A program made the position numbers and the translations under genes. This document shows, piece by piece, positions 26,795 through 40,431 of a stretch of DNA of 64,000 nt. This DNA comes from Bradyrhizobium erythrophlei. GTDB lineage: Bacteria; Pseudomonadota; Alphaproteobacteria; Rhizobiales; Xanthobacteraceae. Location of the stretch: assembly GCF_900142985.1 (NCBI RefSeq), contig NZ_LT670849.1, forward strand, positions 4,356,501 to 4,420,500. The letters run 5' to 3'. A model generated the notes under the pieces. It did not search any database and had not been told where the DNA came from. It was given only the letters and a program-made list of their open reading frames with translations. The stretch's first letter is position 1; each line of letters opens with the position of its first letter.

Positions 26795-27838
26795 TCAACC
26801 GACCGCCACGGTTTCATCAGGTGGATCGAGTGCGCGATTATAACTCCAAGTTCCTTGGGCCTCACGGCGTGCGATAATCTCGACTTCGCCTACGATGTTT
26901 CGATTCAAGTCCTTGATGAGCCCCGCTGGGATGGCATAGTCCGGCCCGGTCTGCCCTTCCACGAGAGCGAGGAACGGCAAACTGCCTACATTAACATGCA
27001 CGAGAGCGACCGCATCGCTGTGTTCGATCAAGCGCCGCGTCGCATCGTCATCTGGTGGCTCGAAAAGCAGGCTAACTGTAACGGTGGAGTTTTCCGTAGG
27101 TGGAAGCGCGCGATATCCAGTCATCTCGATCCACGCCAACTCCTTGGCGTTGACGGCCCAATAGACCGGCAGGCAGCCAAATCGGCGGCGGCGCCTGCGG
27201 AATTCCTCGATCCACCAATCATTCTGCCATTCCTCGTATCCGAACAGCATGCCTTCCATGCGCTCGAAATCCTCGCTCCATTTGGATTTTGCCACCGCAT
27301 CCTTGATCAGTTTCCACGCGGGCACGCGCCACTCCTCACCAATGCGGGTGTAGTAAACGGTGCGAAGGCCCTCAGCGACTTTGCCATGTTTGAGATGGAT
27401 GGGCTCCTCAAACGGCTCGACCACCACTTCCTTGTGAAGCGCGCCCTCGGCTACGTACCGATCAAACTTCTCCTCGTTCCAATGGCGTTCCGGCGGATAC
27501 TCCTCGCTGAACCGAGCCAACTGCTTCCTGCCTTCGAGTAGCAATGGCAACTCGTAGCCGCCGTGGATCAGGTAGGGGACGTCGCGGATCGAATGCCATG
27601 AAGCCAGCAAGACCTCGCGCCCTTCAGGGTCAAATGCAGTGCCAAAGCGTTCGTTGATCGCCGCGAGTTCGGTCGTATCGAGGAAGTAGCCGCGCTCAAG
27701 CGTCGGATCGTCACTCGTATCCGCGAGCAGGGCTCGAAGATCCTCGACCTCATTGACGAAGAACTGAGCCTCTAGCACCGGACTTCCGTGATCGGGATCA
27801 AGGGCCTGGAGGAGAAAGCGACGGGGTTCGGGATTCAT
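26795..27838 (-). CDS. protein of unknown function, opposite strand inside dcw cluster
   Basis: A 347-residue protein I do not recognise. It begins MNPEPRRFLLQALDPDHGSP; the frame is open further upstream but without a good start. It is soluble, acidic, and rich in Trp, Glu and Arg, with no signal peptide or membrane helix. Notable features are a WQNDWWIEEFRRRRRRFGC segment and a FDRYVAEGALHKEVVVEPFEEP segment. The family's ddl-ftsQ junction is normally uninterrupted, so this antisense gene looks acquired. It ends 1 bp from the ddl stop. Toxin, nuclease and regulator motifs were looked for and not found. Confidence 0.7.
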   Translation of the reverse strand: MNPEPRRFLLQALDPDHGSPVLEAQFFVNEVEDLRALLADTSDDPTLERGYFLDTTELAAINERFGTAFDPEGREVLLASWHSIRDVPYLIHGGYELPLLLEGRKQLARFSEEYPPERHWNEEKFDRYVAEGALHKEVVVEPFEEPIHLKHGKVAEGLRTVYYTRIGEEWRVPAWKLIKDAVAKSKWSEDFERMEGMLFGYEEWQNDWWIEEFRRRRRRFGCLPVYWAVNAKELAWIEMTGYRALPPTENSTVTVSLLFEPPDDDATRRLIEHSDAVALVHVNVGSLPFLALVEGQTGPDYAIPAGLIKDLNRNIVGEVEIIARREAQGTWSYNRALDPPDETVAVG

Positions 27839-28236
27839 GAAAACCAGCCAATTCGACCGACATGTTCTTCGTTCGATTGTATTGGGTGGCAAGTACACGC
27901 GAAAGCAGATCGGGCCTGATTTCCCTCCCTCGGCCAGGGGAACCGGTTCAAGCGTTACGGAAATCCTAACGTTACTTACCAAAGCCTTATCAAAACACGC
28001 GAAATCGAGGCCTCAGCGGGCCGAATTTACCTTTTGTTTACCAGGAAGTCCGAAGGTTAACGCCGGCGGCGCATATGCGCTTGGCCGCCGGGGCGCGCTG
28101 TTCGCGTACAGCACGCGTGGGGACGGGAACTTGTCTTGGGGGGCAAGACCCAACGCTCAAAGCCCGGCACGGCCGAGCCGTCAGATGCGCCCGCTCCGCA
28201 ATGGTTGCGGGCTTCAACGGTTTGCGAGCTCGAGTA
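27839..28236 (+). other. 400-bp gene-free region before ftsQ
   Basis: The frame of ftsQ is open to 28075 but that part is Arg/Gly-rich and not protein-like. AT-rich DNA at about 27985-28055 may hold promoters for ftsQ and for the opposite gene. No terminator or recognised operator was found. ftsQAZ probably starts transcription here, because the antisense gene separates it from ddl. Confidence 0.4.
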
Positions 28237-29220
28237 ATGAATGGTGGAGGACGTCTCGCCCGGTCGCCGAGATCGCCGAGGCAACAGACGGATCTGATGG
28301 ACGCCCTCGCTGGCGTCGCCGCCGCCTTGCGCGCGTGGCTGCCTTTTGCCGCCTCTCCCGCCAAAGTGCGCCGTCGCAACGATCAGCCGTCCGGCCTGAT
28401 TGCATTCATGGAAAATCGCCTGCCGCGCCGCAGTGGTCTCGCCGCGACGCTGCTGTTGCTGATCGCGAGCACAGGTCTTGGCGTCGTCAAGGGCGGCCAT
28501 CTCGAAGCGTTCCTCGCGACCTTGAGCGAGGCGCGCAACGCGATCGCCAACTCGGCCGGTTTCCGCATCACCTCGGTCGCCATCAACGGCCGCAAGCAGC
28601 TGACGCAGGACGAAATTCTCACCATCGGCGGCGTCAACGGCCGCTCTTCGCTGCTGTTCCTCGATGCCTCCTCGGTGCGCGAGAAGCTGAAAGCCGATCC
28701 CTGGATTAGCGAAGCCACGGTGCTGAAACTCTATCCCGGCCAGTTGCGCATCGATATCGTCGAACGGGCGCCGTTCGCGCTCTGGCAACGCAACGGCCAG
28801 CTGTCGGTGATTTCCGAAGATGGCGCGGTGCTGGAGCGGTATGTCTCGCCGCGTTTCGTGAAATTGCCTCTCGTGGTCGGCAAGGGCGCCGAGACCCGTG
28901 CCCGCGACTTCCTGGCGCTGCTCGCCCGTTATCCGCAGATCAATGATGTGACCAAGGCCGCGGTTCTGGTCGGCGAACGCCGCTGGAACCTGCGCCTCAA
29001 CGACGGTCTCGACATTCGCCTGCCGGAAAACGACGTTAGTAACGCGCTCGCAACCTTGAGCAATCTCGACAAGAACGAGCATCTGTTCGCCAAGGACATC
29101 GTCGCGATCGACCTGCGGCAGCCCGACCGGCTCGTCGTGCAACTGTCCGACGATGCGGCCAAGGCGCGCGAAGAAGCGCTCAAGAAGAAAGATCCGAAGA
29201 AGAAGGTCGGCGACGCATGA
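28237..29220 (+). CDS. ftsQ: cell division protein FtsQ
   Basis: A 327-residue bitopic divisome protein. A long cytoplasmic N-terminus (about 65 residues) precedes one membrane helix (SGLAATLLLLIASTGLGVV) and the periplasmic POTRA domain (FRITSVAINGRKQLTQDEILTI...). A beta domain containing WISEATVLKLYPGQLRIDIVERAPFA follows. The Lys-rich tail is unusual in charge but common in this order. ATG 28237 (MNGGGRLARS) is chosen over the longer frame. It overlaps ftsA by 4 bp. Confidence 0.9.
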   Translation: MNGGGRLARSPRSPRQQTDLMDALAGVAAALRAWLPFAASPAKVRRRNDQPSGLIAFMENRLPRRSGLAATLLLLIASTGLGVVKGGHLEAFLATLSEARNAIANSAGFRITSVAINGRKQLTQDEILTIGGVNGRSSLLFLDASSVREKLKADPWISEATVLKLYPGQLRIDIVERAPFALWQRNGQLSVISEDGAVLERYVSPRFVKLPLVVGKGAETRARDFLALLARYPQINDVTKAAVLVGERRWNLRLNDGLDIRLPENDVSNALATLSNLDKNEHLFAKDIVAIDLRQPDRLVVQLSDDAAKAREEALKKKDPKKKVGDA

Positions 29221-30539
29221 CGGGCCTCGATCGCAAACAGGCGCCGAAGACGCGACAGATGCCGCAGAAGCGCACCGCGCTGGTGGCCTCGCTCGATATC
29301 GGTACCCACAAGATCGCCTGCCTGATCGCGCGGCTGAAGCCGAGCGCGCCGCATGAATCCCTGCGCGGACGCACCCATGCGGTCGAATTGATCGGCTACG
29401 GCCAGATCCGTTCGCGCGGCGTCAAGGCCGGCGCGGTGGTCGATCTCGCCGAATGCGAGCAGGCGGTCCGGCAAGCGGTTGCGCTTGCGGAAGACATGGC
29501 CAGGGTTCGCGTCGAATCGGTATTGCTGTCGGTGTCGGCCGGGCGGTTGCAGGCCCAGCTGGTTGAAGCTGCGGCCGACATCAAGGGCGGCGCTGTGACC
29601 TCGGCCGACGTCGCGCGCATCACCTCGGCCGGCATGCACCATGCGACCGTCGAGGGCCGCACTGCGCTGCACGCCTTGCCGACCGGATACTCCATCGACG
29701 GCGTCAAGGGCGTCCGCGATCCCAAGGGCATGATGGCCCGCCAGTTCGGCGTCGATATGAACGTGGTCACGTCGGATACGACCGTGGTCAAAAACCTGAT
29801 GCTCGTGGTCGAGCGCTGCCATCTCAACGTCGAGGCGATGGCGGCGAGCCCCTACGTGGCGGGCCTGGCGATCCTGACCGACGACGAGGCCGATCTTGGC
29901 GCCGCTGTGGTCGAAATGGGGGCGGGGACCACCACGATTGCGACCTATTCGGGGGGGCGGCTCGTCCACACATCCGGGTTTGCGCTGGGCGGCCACCACA
30001 TCACCATGGATCTTGCGCGAGGGGTCTCCGCATGCATTGCGGATGCCGAGCGAATCAAGACGTTATATGGCACTGTGCTGACCGGCGGGTCTGACGCACA
30101 CGAGCTGATGTCCGTGCCGTCTACCGGCGACGACGAGCTGGATGTTCCGCAGGTCGTGTCACGCGCCACGATTGCAAACATCGTCCGGCACCGTGCCGAG
30201 GAGATTTTTGAGATGGTCAGGGACCGGCTTGCGGATTCTCCCTTTGCGGCGGAGCCCAAAGCCCGTGTCGTCCTGAGCGGTGGCGCCTGTCAGCTCACCG
30301 GAACGCTGGAACTTGCCACCCGAATCCTCAACCGCCCGGTACGAATCGGCCGCCCGCTCGGCTTCAGCCGCCTTCCCAACGAGGCCAAGGGCGCCTCCTT
30401 CGCGGTGCCGGCCGGCCTCCTGGTCTATCCGCAATACGCTCATCTCGAACATGTCGAACCGCGGTACACGCGGCAGCTCCGGACAGGGACCGACGGCTAT
30501 TTTGGAAAAGTCGGACGATGGCTTCGTGAGGGCTTCTGA
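29217..30539 (+). CDS. ftsA: cell division protein FtsA
   Basis: A 440-residue actin-like ATPase that anchors FtsZ to the membrane. It shows the phosphate-1 loop [16 protein letters not shown], the FtsA-specific 1C insertion with [16 protein letters not shown], the phosphate-2 region [17 protein letters not shown], and adenosine motif [12 protein letters not shown]. The C-terminal amphipathic helix [13 protein letters not shown] is the membrane-targeting sequence. It is coupled to ftsQ by an ATGA overlap, and ftsZ follows after 88 bp. Confidence 0.95.
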   Translation: MTGLDRKQAPKTRQMPQKRTALVASLDIGTHKIACLIARLKPSAPHESLRGRTHAVELIGYGQIRSRGVKAGAVVDLAECEQAVRQAVALAEDMARVRVESVLLSVSAGRLQAQLVEAAADIKGGAVTSADVARITSAGMHHATVEGRTALHALPTGYSIDGVKGVRDPKGMMARQFGVDMNVVTSDTTVVKNLMLVVERCHLNVEAMAASPYVAGLAILTDDEADLGAAVVEMGAGTTTIATYSGGRLVHTSGFALGGHHITMDLARGVSACIADAERIKTLYGTVLTGGSDAHELMSVPSTGDDELDVPQVVSRATIANIVRHRAEEIFEMVRDRLADSPFAAEPKARVVLSGGACQLTGTLELATRILNRPVRIGRPLGFSRLPNEAKGASFAVPAGLLVYPQYAHLEHVEPRYTRQLRTGTDGYFGKVGRWLREGF

Positions 30540-30627
30540 TGAATCTTTTTCGCAAATCCGAAATTTCACCAACACCCGCGGCTCAATGCCGGGGCGAAAC
30601 CACGCGCGCGTGACCCGAGAGGCAAAC

Positions 30628-32421
30628 ATGGCACTCAATATTACTCCTCCTGACATTCATGAGCTGAAGCCCCGGATCACCGTCTTCGGCGTCGGTGGCG
30701 CCGGCGGCAACGCCGTCAACAACATGATCACGGCGGGCTTGCAGGGGGTCGACTTCGTCGTCGCCAACACGGACGCGCAGGCGCTCACGATGTCGAAGGC
30801 GCAGCGCATCATCCAGATGGGCACGCAGGTCACACAGGGCCTGGGCGCCGGTTCGCAGCCCGATGTTGGCGCAGCCGCGGCGCAAGAAGTCCTCGACGAG
30901 ATCCGCGATCACATCTCCGGCGTCAACATGGTGTTCGTCACCGCCGGCATGGGCGGCGGCACCGGCACGGGTGCTGCCCCCGTCATCGCCAAGATCGCGC
31001 GCGACCTCGGCATCCTCACCGTCGGCGTCGTCACCAAGCCGTTCCACTTCGAAGGCCAGCGGCGCATGCGCACGGCCGAAGCCGGCATCACCGAGCTTCA
31101 CAAGGTGGTCGACACGCTCCTGATCATCCCGAACCAGAACTTGTTCCGGGTCGCCAACGAAAAGACCACCTTCGCCGACGCCTTCGCGATGGCCGACCAG
31201 GTGCTCTATTCGGGCGTCGCCTGCATCACCGACCTGATGGTCAAGGAAGGCCTGATCAATCTCGACTTCGCCGACGTCCGCGCGGTGATGCGGGAGATGG
31301 GCAAGGCGATGATGGGCACCGGCGAGGCCACCGGCGAGAAGCGCGCGCTGACCGCCGCCGAAGCCGCGATCGCCAACCCCCTGATCGACGACTCCTCGAT
31401 GAAGGGCGCGCGCGGTCTTCTGATCTCGATCACCGGCGGCAAGGACCTGACGCTGTTCGAGGTCGACGAAGCCGCCACGCGGATTCGCGAAGAGGTCGAT
31501 CAGGATGCCAACATCATCGTCGGCGCCACTTTCGACGAAGCGCTCGACGGCGTCATCCGCGTCTCGGTGGTCGCCACCGGCATCGAACAGGCGCTGATCT
31601 CCCGCAACGCCGGGGTCTCGCCGCCGTCTGTCGCCACCCCGATCGCGCCCGCGGCTTCGTCAGGACCGGATTCGCGTCTGGCCGAACTGACCGCCCGGCT
31701 CCGCGCCGACAATGCGCGGCTGGCCGAACGCGCCCACAAGTTCGAAAGCTCGAACAGCGCCCAGCCTGCGCCCTTGACGCCGCCGCGCCCGACCGTCGAG
31801 CGCGCCGCGCTCGCGGCGATCGCCGCTGCCGTGTCGACCGACGCGCCGCAGGCGCACGCCGCGCCGTTGCAGCCGGCGGCTTATGGCGACGTCACCGTTC
31901 GCCCGATCGCGCAGAAGCCGACCCTGTTTCCCGATCCGGAAGTAGCGTCCGCGCCCGCTGCCGAAGCCGCCCCGCCGGAAAACTTCATTCCGCAGGCGGC
32001 CGAGCGGCCGCCAGCCCGTGCGCCGCGGATGCCGAAGTTCGAGGACCTGCCGATGCCGGCCCAGAACGAAATCCGTCAGGCCCGCGGGGAAATCGAGGAC
32101 GACCATCCGCAGAAGGCCAAGATGTCGCTGTTGCAGCGTCTGGCCAATGTCGGCCTTGGCCGCCGCGACGAGGAAAGCGAGCCGCCGATTGCCGCGCGCG
32201 CCGCAGGACCGGCCATGCCGGCCATGCCGCCGCTCCCCGACCGCAAGCCGCAGCGCACGGTTTCTCAGCAAATGGGGAATCATGGGCCGGTATCAGAGTA
32301 TGCGCCGCGCCAGGTCCCGCAGGGGTTGGACATCCACGGCCGCCAGGCGCCTGTGGCCCCCGCGCCACAGGGCGATGACCATCTTGATATCCCAGCTTTC
32401 CTGCGCCGGCAGGGCAGCTGA
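30628..32421 (+). CDS. ftsZ: cell division GTPase FtsZ, long C-terminal linker
   Basis: A 597-residue tubulin-like GTPase forming the Z ring. It has the GTP signature [10 protein letters not shown] near residue 110, the T7-loop region [11 protein letters not shown], then an Ala/Pro-rich linker of about 230 residues. It ends in the conserved peptide [10 protein letters not shown] that binds FtsA and other partners. The long linker is typical of Bradyrhizobium and Rhodopseudomonas. ATG 30628 follows GAGAGGC; the frame upstream overlaps ftsA and is not real. A strong terminator follows. Confidence 0.96.
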   Translation: MALNITPPDIHELKPRITVFGVGGAGGNAVNNMITAGLQGVDFVVANTDAQALTMSKAQRIIQMGTQVTQGLGAGSQPDVGAAAAQEVLDEIRDHISGVNMVFVTAGMGGGTGTGAAPVIAKIARDLGILTVGVVTKPFHFEGQRRMRTAEAGITELHKVVDTLLIIPNQNLFRVANEKTTFADAFAMADQVLYSGVACITDLMVKEGLINLDFADVRAVMREMGKAMMGTGEATGEKRALTAAEAAIANPLIDDSSMKGARGLLISITGGKDLTLFEVDEAATRIREEVDQDANIIVGATFDEALDGVIRVSVVATGIEQALISRNAGVSPPSVATPIAPAASSGPDSRLAELTARLRADNARLAERAHKFESSNSAQPAPLTPPRPTVERAALAAIAAAVSTDAPQAHAAPLQPAAYGDVTVRPIAQKPTLFPDPEVASAPAAEAAPPENFIPQAAERPPARAPRMPKFEDLPMPAQNEIRQARGEIEDDHPQKAKMSLLQRLANVGLGRRDEESEPPIAARAAGPAMPAMPPLPDRKPQRTVSQQMGNHGPVSEYAPRQVPQGLDIHGRQAPVAPAPQGDDHLDIPAFLRRQGS

Positions 32422-32446
32422 AACTTGTTACAATCTTGACGATGCC

Positions 32447-32485
32447 AAGAGGCCCCGGTCTGACCGCCGGGGCCTCTTTCGTTTT
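32447..32485 (+). terminator. rho-independent terminator of ftsZ
   Basis: AAGAGGCCCCGG (32447-32458) pairs perfectly with CCGGGGCCTCTT (32467-32478), loop of eight, followed by TCGTTTT. It marks the end of the dcw transcript 25 bp after ftsZ. Confidence 0.92.
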
Positions 32486-32775
32486 GCGGCCCGCTTGAGG
32501 CTGTGTTTCGATCCAAGCCATTGAAAATAAAATGTTATATTTGTCTGCTAAAGTTCCGATGACAGCCGTTTGAAGGTTGCTTTCGGTGCCGGATTTGGGT
32601 CAGGCCTTGGCGCGAATGCGGCAGAGATAGGGTAACAATCGGTAAAAAAGCGTGAGTTGGCGTGCAATAAGGCAATGACTATTCTGACCGCGACTTGGGG
32701 AACCACTGAGTCGGACCGGCGACAAATAGGGGTAGCTGGTCTGGTCTCACGGTAAGTCAGTGTGGGCACTTCTGT

Positions 32776-33738
32776 ATGAAATTCGGCCGGCAGACAACGC
32801 TGCGTTCGCAAGCTACCGTGACAGGTGTCGGCGTCCATTCCGGACTACCGGTCAATCTCACAATCGGACCTGCATCCGTGGATGCGGGTTTTGTTTTTGT
32901 CCGCACCAGTCCTGATGGCGGCGACCGTGAAGTTCGCGCTGTCGCTGAATCCGTCATCGCCACCGAATTTGCCACCGTCCTTGGCGACCGCCAGCAGGGC
33001 CCGCTCGTCTCCACCGCAGAGCACGTGCTGGCCGCATTGCGCGGCATGGGTGTGGATAACGCCACCATCGAAGTCGACGGCCCCGAAGTGCCGATCATGG
33101 ACGGCAGCGCCGCCGCTTTTGTGGCCGCGATCGAGCAGGCCGGCATCGTCAGCCAGTCGGCGGCACGCCGTTTCATCCAGGTCACCAAGCCGGTGCAGGT
33201 CGCAATCGGCGATTCCTTCGGTGAGCTGCGCCCGAACAATTCCGGTTTCCGCGCGGAAGTGGAAATCGATTTCGCCAATCCCGTGATCGGCCGGCAAAGC
33301 TACATCCTCGATCTCAGTGCGGAGCGCTTCCGCCGCGATATCTCCCGCGCCCGCACCTTCGGCTGCGTCAACGACGTTGCCCGCCTCTGGAGCGCCGGTT
33401 TTGCGCTCGGCGCCTCCTTCGAGAATTCGGTGGTGTTCGACGACACCCGCCTGCTCAACACCGAAGGCCTCCGTTACAGCGACGAATGCGTCCGTCACAA
33501 GGTCCTGGACGTGATCGGTGATCTCGCGCTGGCGGGCCTGCCGCTGCTTGGCACCTACCGCTCGGTGCGCGGCGGTCACAAGCTCAATCATGCGGTTCTG
33601 ACCGCGCTCTTGGCCGACCGCTCGGCCTGGCGGGTGGTCGAGGCCGAAGCCGGCCGCCGCACGCGCGCTCCCGCCGAGGTCGGCCGCGGCATGGTCGGCG
33701 GTCTGGTCGCTCCCGCCTACGGTCCGGACGTTTCCTGA
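32776..33738 (+). CDS. lpxC: UDP-3-O-acyl-GlcNAc deacetylase
   Basis: A 320-residue zinc deacetylase, the committed step of lipid A synthesis. Zinc ligands are visible as His83 in STAEHVLAAL and His268 in GGHKLNHAV, with a general-base region following. It begins MKFGRQTTLRSQATVTGVGVHSG. A 250-bp gap after the ftsZ terminator should contain its own promoter. The stop codon lies in the loop of a terminator hairpin. Confidence 0.95.
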   Translation: MKFGRQTTLRSQATVTGVGVHSGLPVNLTIGPASVDAGFVFVRTSPDGGDREVRAVAESVIATEFATVLGDRQQGPLVSTAEHVLAALRGMGVDNATIEVDGPEVPIMDGSAAAFVAAIEQAGIVSQSAARRFIQVTKPVQVAIGDSFGELRPNNSGFRAEVEIDFANPVIGRQSYILDLSAERFRRDISRARTFGCVNDVARLWSAGFALGASFENSVVFDDTRLLNTEGLRYSDECVRHKVLDVIGDLALAGLPLLGTYRSVRGGHKLNHAVLTALLADRSAWRVVEAEAGRRTRAPAEVGRGMVGGLVAPAYGPDVS

Positions 33739-33752
33739 AACGTCCCTTTCTT
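33726..33752 (+). terminator. terminator overlapping the lpxC stop codon
   Basis: GGACGTTT (33726-33733) pairs with AAACGTCC (33738-33745), loop CCTG, followed by CTTTCTT. The lpxC TGA (33736-33738) straddles loop and stem, so terminating ribosomes would cover the hairpin. Confidence 0.75.
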
Positions 33753-33963
33753 GCCCGCCGTCTCATTATCCGCGTGATTTTGCGCTATCCACGCCAATGG
33801 ACCGTGTTTTTGCCGATAGCCATCCGCCTTAATCCGGGCGAAATGCCTACGTATCCGGTTGGTTAAGGGGCTTGTTTTAGATAAACAGGGGCCGGGGCGA
33901 CGATTGCGCCGGTCCCCATTATGCTGCGCCCCCTGCGCATGAAAGGCGTCAGGCCTGAACTCG

Positions 33964-34887
33964 ATGTCGATAAACCGTATGGCGCTCACTCTGCGACTTT
34001 CGAATCGTTGGAGTCTCGTGGCTCTCGCGCGGCAAGACGTTGTGCGACGCCTGCGTGTCGCCGCCGGCCTTGTCGTGGCCGCGACCATGTTGAGCGCGTG
34101 CAGCTCGGCCACCGAGCTCTGGGACAAGGTCACCCAGAAGGACGACACCTTCGTCGAGCAGCCCGCCGAACAGCTCTACAACGAAGGCCTGTTCCTGACG
34201 AACGAGAAGCGCGACGCCAAGGGCGGCGCGAAGAAGTTCGAGGAAGTGGACCGTCAGCATCCCTATTCGGACCTGGCGCGCAAATCGCTGCTGATGTCGG
34301 CCTACGCCTATTATCAGGCGAACGATTATGACAGCTGCATCGGGGCTGCGACCCGCTACGTCACGCTGCATCCGGGAAGCGCGGACGCGGCCTATGCGCA
34401 ATACCTGATTGCCGCGTCGCATTACGACCAGATCACCGACGTCAGCCGCGACCAGACCCGGACCGAAAAGGCGATCGCGGCGCTGGAAGAAGTCGTACGA
34501 AAATATCCGACGTCGGAATATGCCGTCAGCGCCAAGGCCAAGCTGGAGGCCGCGCGCGACCAGCTTGCGGGTCGCGAGATGAATGTGGGCCGCCAATTAT
34601 TGCAGAAGCGCAACTACATCGGCGCCATCAACCGATTCAAGACCGTGGTGACGCAGTACCAGACCACGCGCCACGTCGAGGAAGCGCTGGCGCGGCTAAC
34701 CGAAGCCTATATGGCGGTCGGCATCGTCGGCGAGGCTCAGACCGCGGCCGCCGTGCTCGGGCACAATTTTCCCGACAGTCCCTGGTACAAGGACGCCTAT
34801 AATCTAGTAAAAGGCGGCGGCTACGAGCCGACCGAGAACACGGGCTCCTATATTTCCAAGGCCTTCAAGAAGCTCGGTCTCGGCTAG
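33964..34887 (+). CDS. bamD: outer-membrane assembly lipoprotein BamD
   Basis: A 307-residue lipoprotein of the BAM complex. After a basic N-terminus, the signal segment LVVAATMLSACSS gives a lipidated Cys near residue 46 (counting from ATG 33964; ATG 33979 is an alternative start). The rest is TPR-like: AEQLYNEGLFLTNEKRDAKGG, YSDLARKSLLMSAYAYYQAND, AAIRYV-type helices and NYIGAINRFKTVVTQY. The lpxC-bamD-recN order is standard for Rhizobiales. Confidence 0.93.
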   Translation: MSINRMALTLRLSNRWSLVALARQDVVRRLRVAAGLVVAATMLSACSSATELWDKVTQKDDTFVEQPAEQLYNEGLFLTNEKRDAKGGAKKFEEVDRQHPYSDLARKSLLMSAYAYYQANDYDSCIGAATRYVTLHPGSADAAYAQYLIAASHYDQITDVSRDQTRTEKAIAALEEVVRKYPTSEYAVSAKAKLEAARDQLAGREMNVGRQLLQKRNYIGAINRFKTVVTQYQTTRHVEEALARLTEAYMAVGIVGEAQTAAAVLGHNFPDSPWYKDAYNLVKGGGYEPTENTGSYISKAFKKLGLG

Positions 34888-34944
34888 GATCTGATTCCAA
34901 TCAGGCATGGAATCGGGTTTGATTCCTCTAATTGGAACCTGATC
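34888..34944. repeat. two-layer palindrome between bamD and recN
   Basis: GATCTGATTCCAAT (34888-34901) pairs at 12 of 14 positions with 34931-34944. Inside it GGAATC pairs with GATTCC. No U-run follows, so it is an imperfect repeat rather than a clear terminator. Confidence 0.55.
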
Positions 34945-34960
34945 TGGGATTTATCCTCTC

Positions 34961-38798
<3,838 letters not shown>

Positions 38799-38819
38799 CA
38801 CCGCATCCGCAACTTCCGT

Positions 38820-38920
38820 CGTCATCATCCGCGAAAGCGGATGATCCAGTATTCCAGAGACATCGATTTGTTATCGAGAGGGCTCGGTGTACTGGATACC
38901 CCGCTTTCGCGGGGTATGAC
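38820..38920. repeat. CATCCGCGAAAGCGG-type dispersed repeat
   Basis: GTCATCATCCGCGAAAGCGG near the left end and CCCCGCTTTCGCGGGG near the right end each form short hairpins, and GTCATCATCC/GGGTATGAC and CCAGTAT/ATACTGG-like segments are opposed. This element type is common in Bradyrhizobium. It fills the ligA-MFS gap. Confidence 0.75.
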
Positions 38921-38943
38921 CAGGAGCGGGGCATTCTCTGGCC

Positions 38944-40221
38944 TCACACGATCCCGCTCTCTTCTTCCGCCTGTTCGATCAGTTCCTCGCTCACCACCAC
39001 ATTGCGCCGGGGAATGATGAAGACCATGGTCGAGGCGCAAGCGAGCGAAAGCGCGAACACCGCGGCGTTGAGCGGGGCGGGCGTGGTGAAGTGGCCACCG
39101 AGATAAGCGCCGAACTGCGACAGGAACGATCCCAGCCCCATCTGCAAGAATCCCATCGCGCCCGAGGCGGTACCGGCGGCCTCGGGCCGCACGCTGATGG
39201 CCCCGGCCGCCGAGTTCGACATCACGAAGGCATTGGCGAACATCACGATCATCTGGGTGCCGAACAGCCACGCCGGCGCCTGGTTGATGCCGGTGAGGCC
39301 GCAGACGAGGTTGAGCAGGCTGCCGGCGAGTTGCAGCGCGAGCCCGAACCAGATCAGCCGCTCCAGAGAATGGCGCGGCGCAAAGCGCACACAAAAGAGA
39401 TTGCCGACCAGGTAGGCGAAGCCGATAAGAGCAAACCACGCGCCATATTCAGCGCCGGTGCGCCCCATATGCGTAATGACGATATAGGGGGCGCCGCCTG
39501 CGAAGGTGAAGATGATCTGCGAGGCCAGCACCTGGCACAGCATATAGCCGATGAAGGCGCGGCTGGTTAGAAGACCGCCGACATCGCGGCGGAAGCTCGC
39601 GCTGGCGAGCCTTTCGCGGCGGGTCTCCGGCAGCGCCAGCGCAATGGCGGCGGCCACAACCAGTGACATCGCCGTAGTGGCGTAGAAGATGGCGCGCCAG
39701 CCGAATGAGTTCTCGATCAGACCACCGGCCAAGGGGCTCAGCATCTGCGCGATCATCATGACGCCGATCACGAGTGAGATCATCGAGGAGATACGTTCGC
39801 GGCTATAGAGGTCGCGGATGATGGCACGGCTTATCACCATGCCACTGGCGCCGCCGAACGCCTGGAAGAAACGCGCGGCGATCAGTTGCGGCAGCGTCTC
39901 GGCGAAACTGCACGCCGCGCTTGCCACCACCATCAGGCCGAGACCCGCGAGCAAGACCGGCCGCCGTCCGAAGCGATCGGACAGCGGCCCCATCAGGATC
40001 TGCGAGCAGGCGATGCCGACCATGTAGAGCGACACCGTCATCTGCGCGATGGAGACGTTGCTATCGAACGTCTTCGCAAGTACCGGCAGCGCCGGCACCA
40101 GCATGTAGAGCGAGATCGGCGCCACGCCGGTCATGGCGACCAGAAGCAACAGCATGATCCGCGTCTTCGCGGAGCTTTCGCTGTCGGTCAGTGCGGCCGA
40201 TCTGCCGACGACGCCGTGCAT
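38944..40221 (-). CDS. MFS drug-resistance exporter, Bcr/CflA type
   Basis: A 425-residue twelve-helix major facilitator. The family motif GPLSDRFGRRPVLLAGL follows helix 2, and PISLYMLVPALPVLAKTF in helix 1 is typical of the Bcr/CflA (DHA1) group. It would export small drugs in exchange for protons. ATG 40221 (MHGVVGRS) is chosen over an upstream in-frame start. No regulator gene is adjacent. Confidence 0.88.
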   Translation of the reverse strand: MHGVVGRSAALTDSESSAKTRIMLLLLVAMTGVAPISLYMLVPALPVLAKTFDSNVSIAQMTVSLYMVGIACSQILMGPLSDRFGRRPVLLAGLGLMVVASAACSFAETLPQLIAARFFQAFGGASGMVISRAIIRDLYSRERISSMISLVIGVMMIAQMLSPLAGGLIENSFGWRAIFYATTAMSLVVAAAIALALPETRRERLASASFRRDVGGLLTSRAFIGYMLCQVLASQIIFTFAGGAPYIVITHMGRTGAEYGAWFALIGFAYLVGNLFCVRFAPRHSLERLIWFGLALQLAGSLLNLVCGLTGINQAPAWLFGTQMIVMFANAFVMSNSAAGAISVRPEAAGTASGAMGFLQMGLGSFLSQFGAYLGGHFTTPAPLNAAVFALSLACASTMVFIIPRRNVVVSEELIEQAEEESGIV

Positions 40222-40431
40222 GAGGGTCCAGTTTCCGCAGTCGCGATCAGACCGCAAAGCGGTCCGGTATGCGTCCTCTGCTTTGTTGGAGTGATCTTGT
40301 TGAGTCGGACTTTAGCCGCATTCGGCGAAGCGCAAATGCGGTGTTTCGGAATGCCGCTACTCGTTTTCCGGGATGCGTTGCGCGCAATCGGACCTGTTAT
40401 TCAGGCATGGCGAGAAAGGCGGCAGCTGCAC

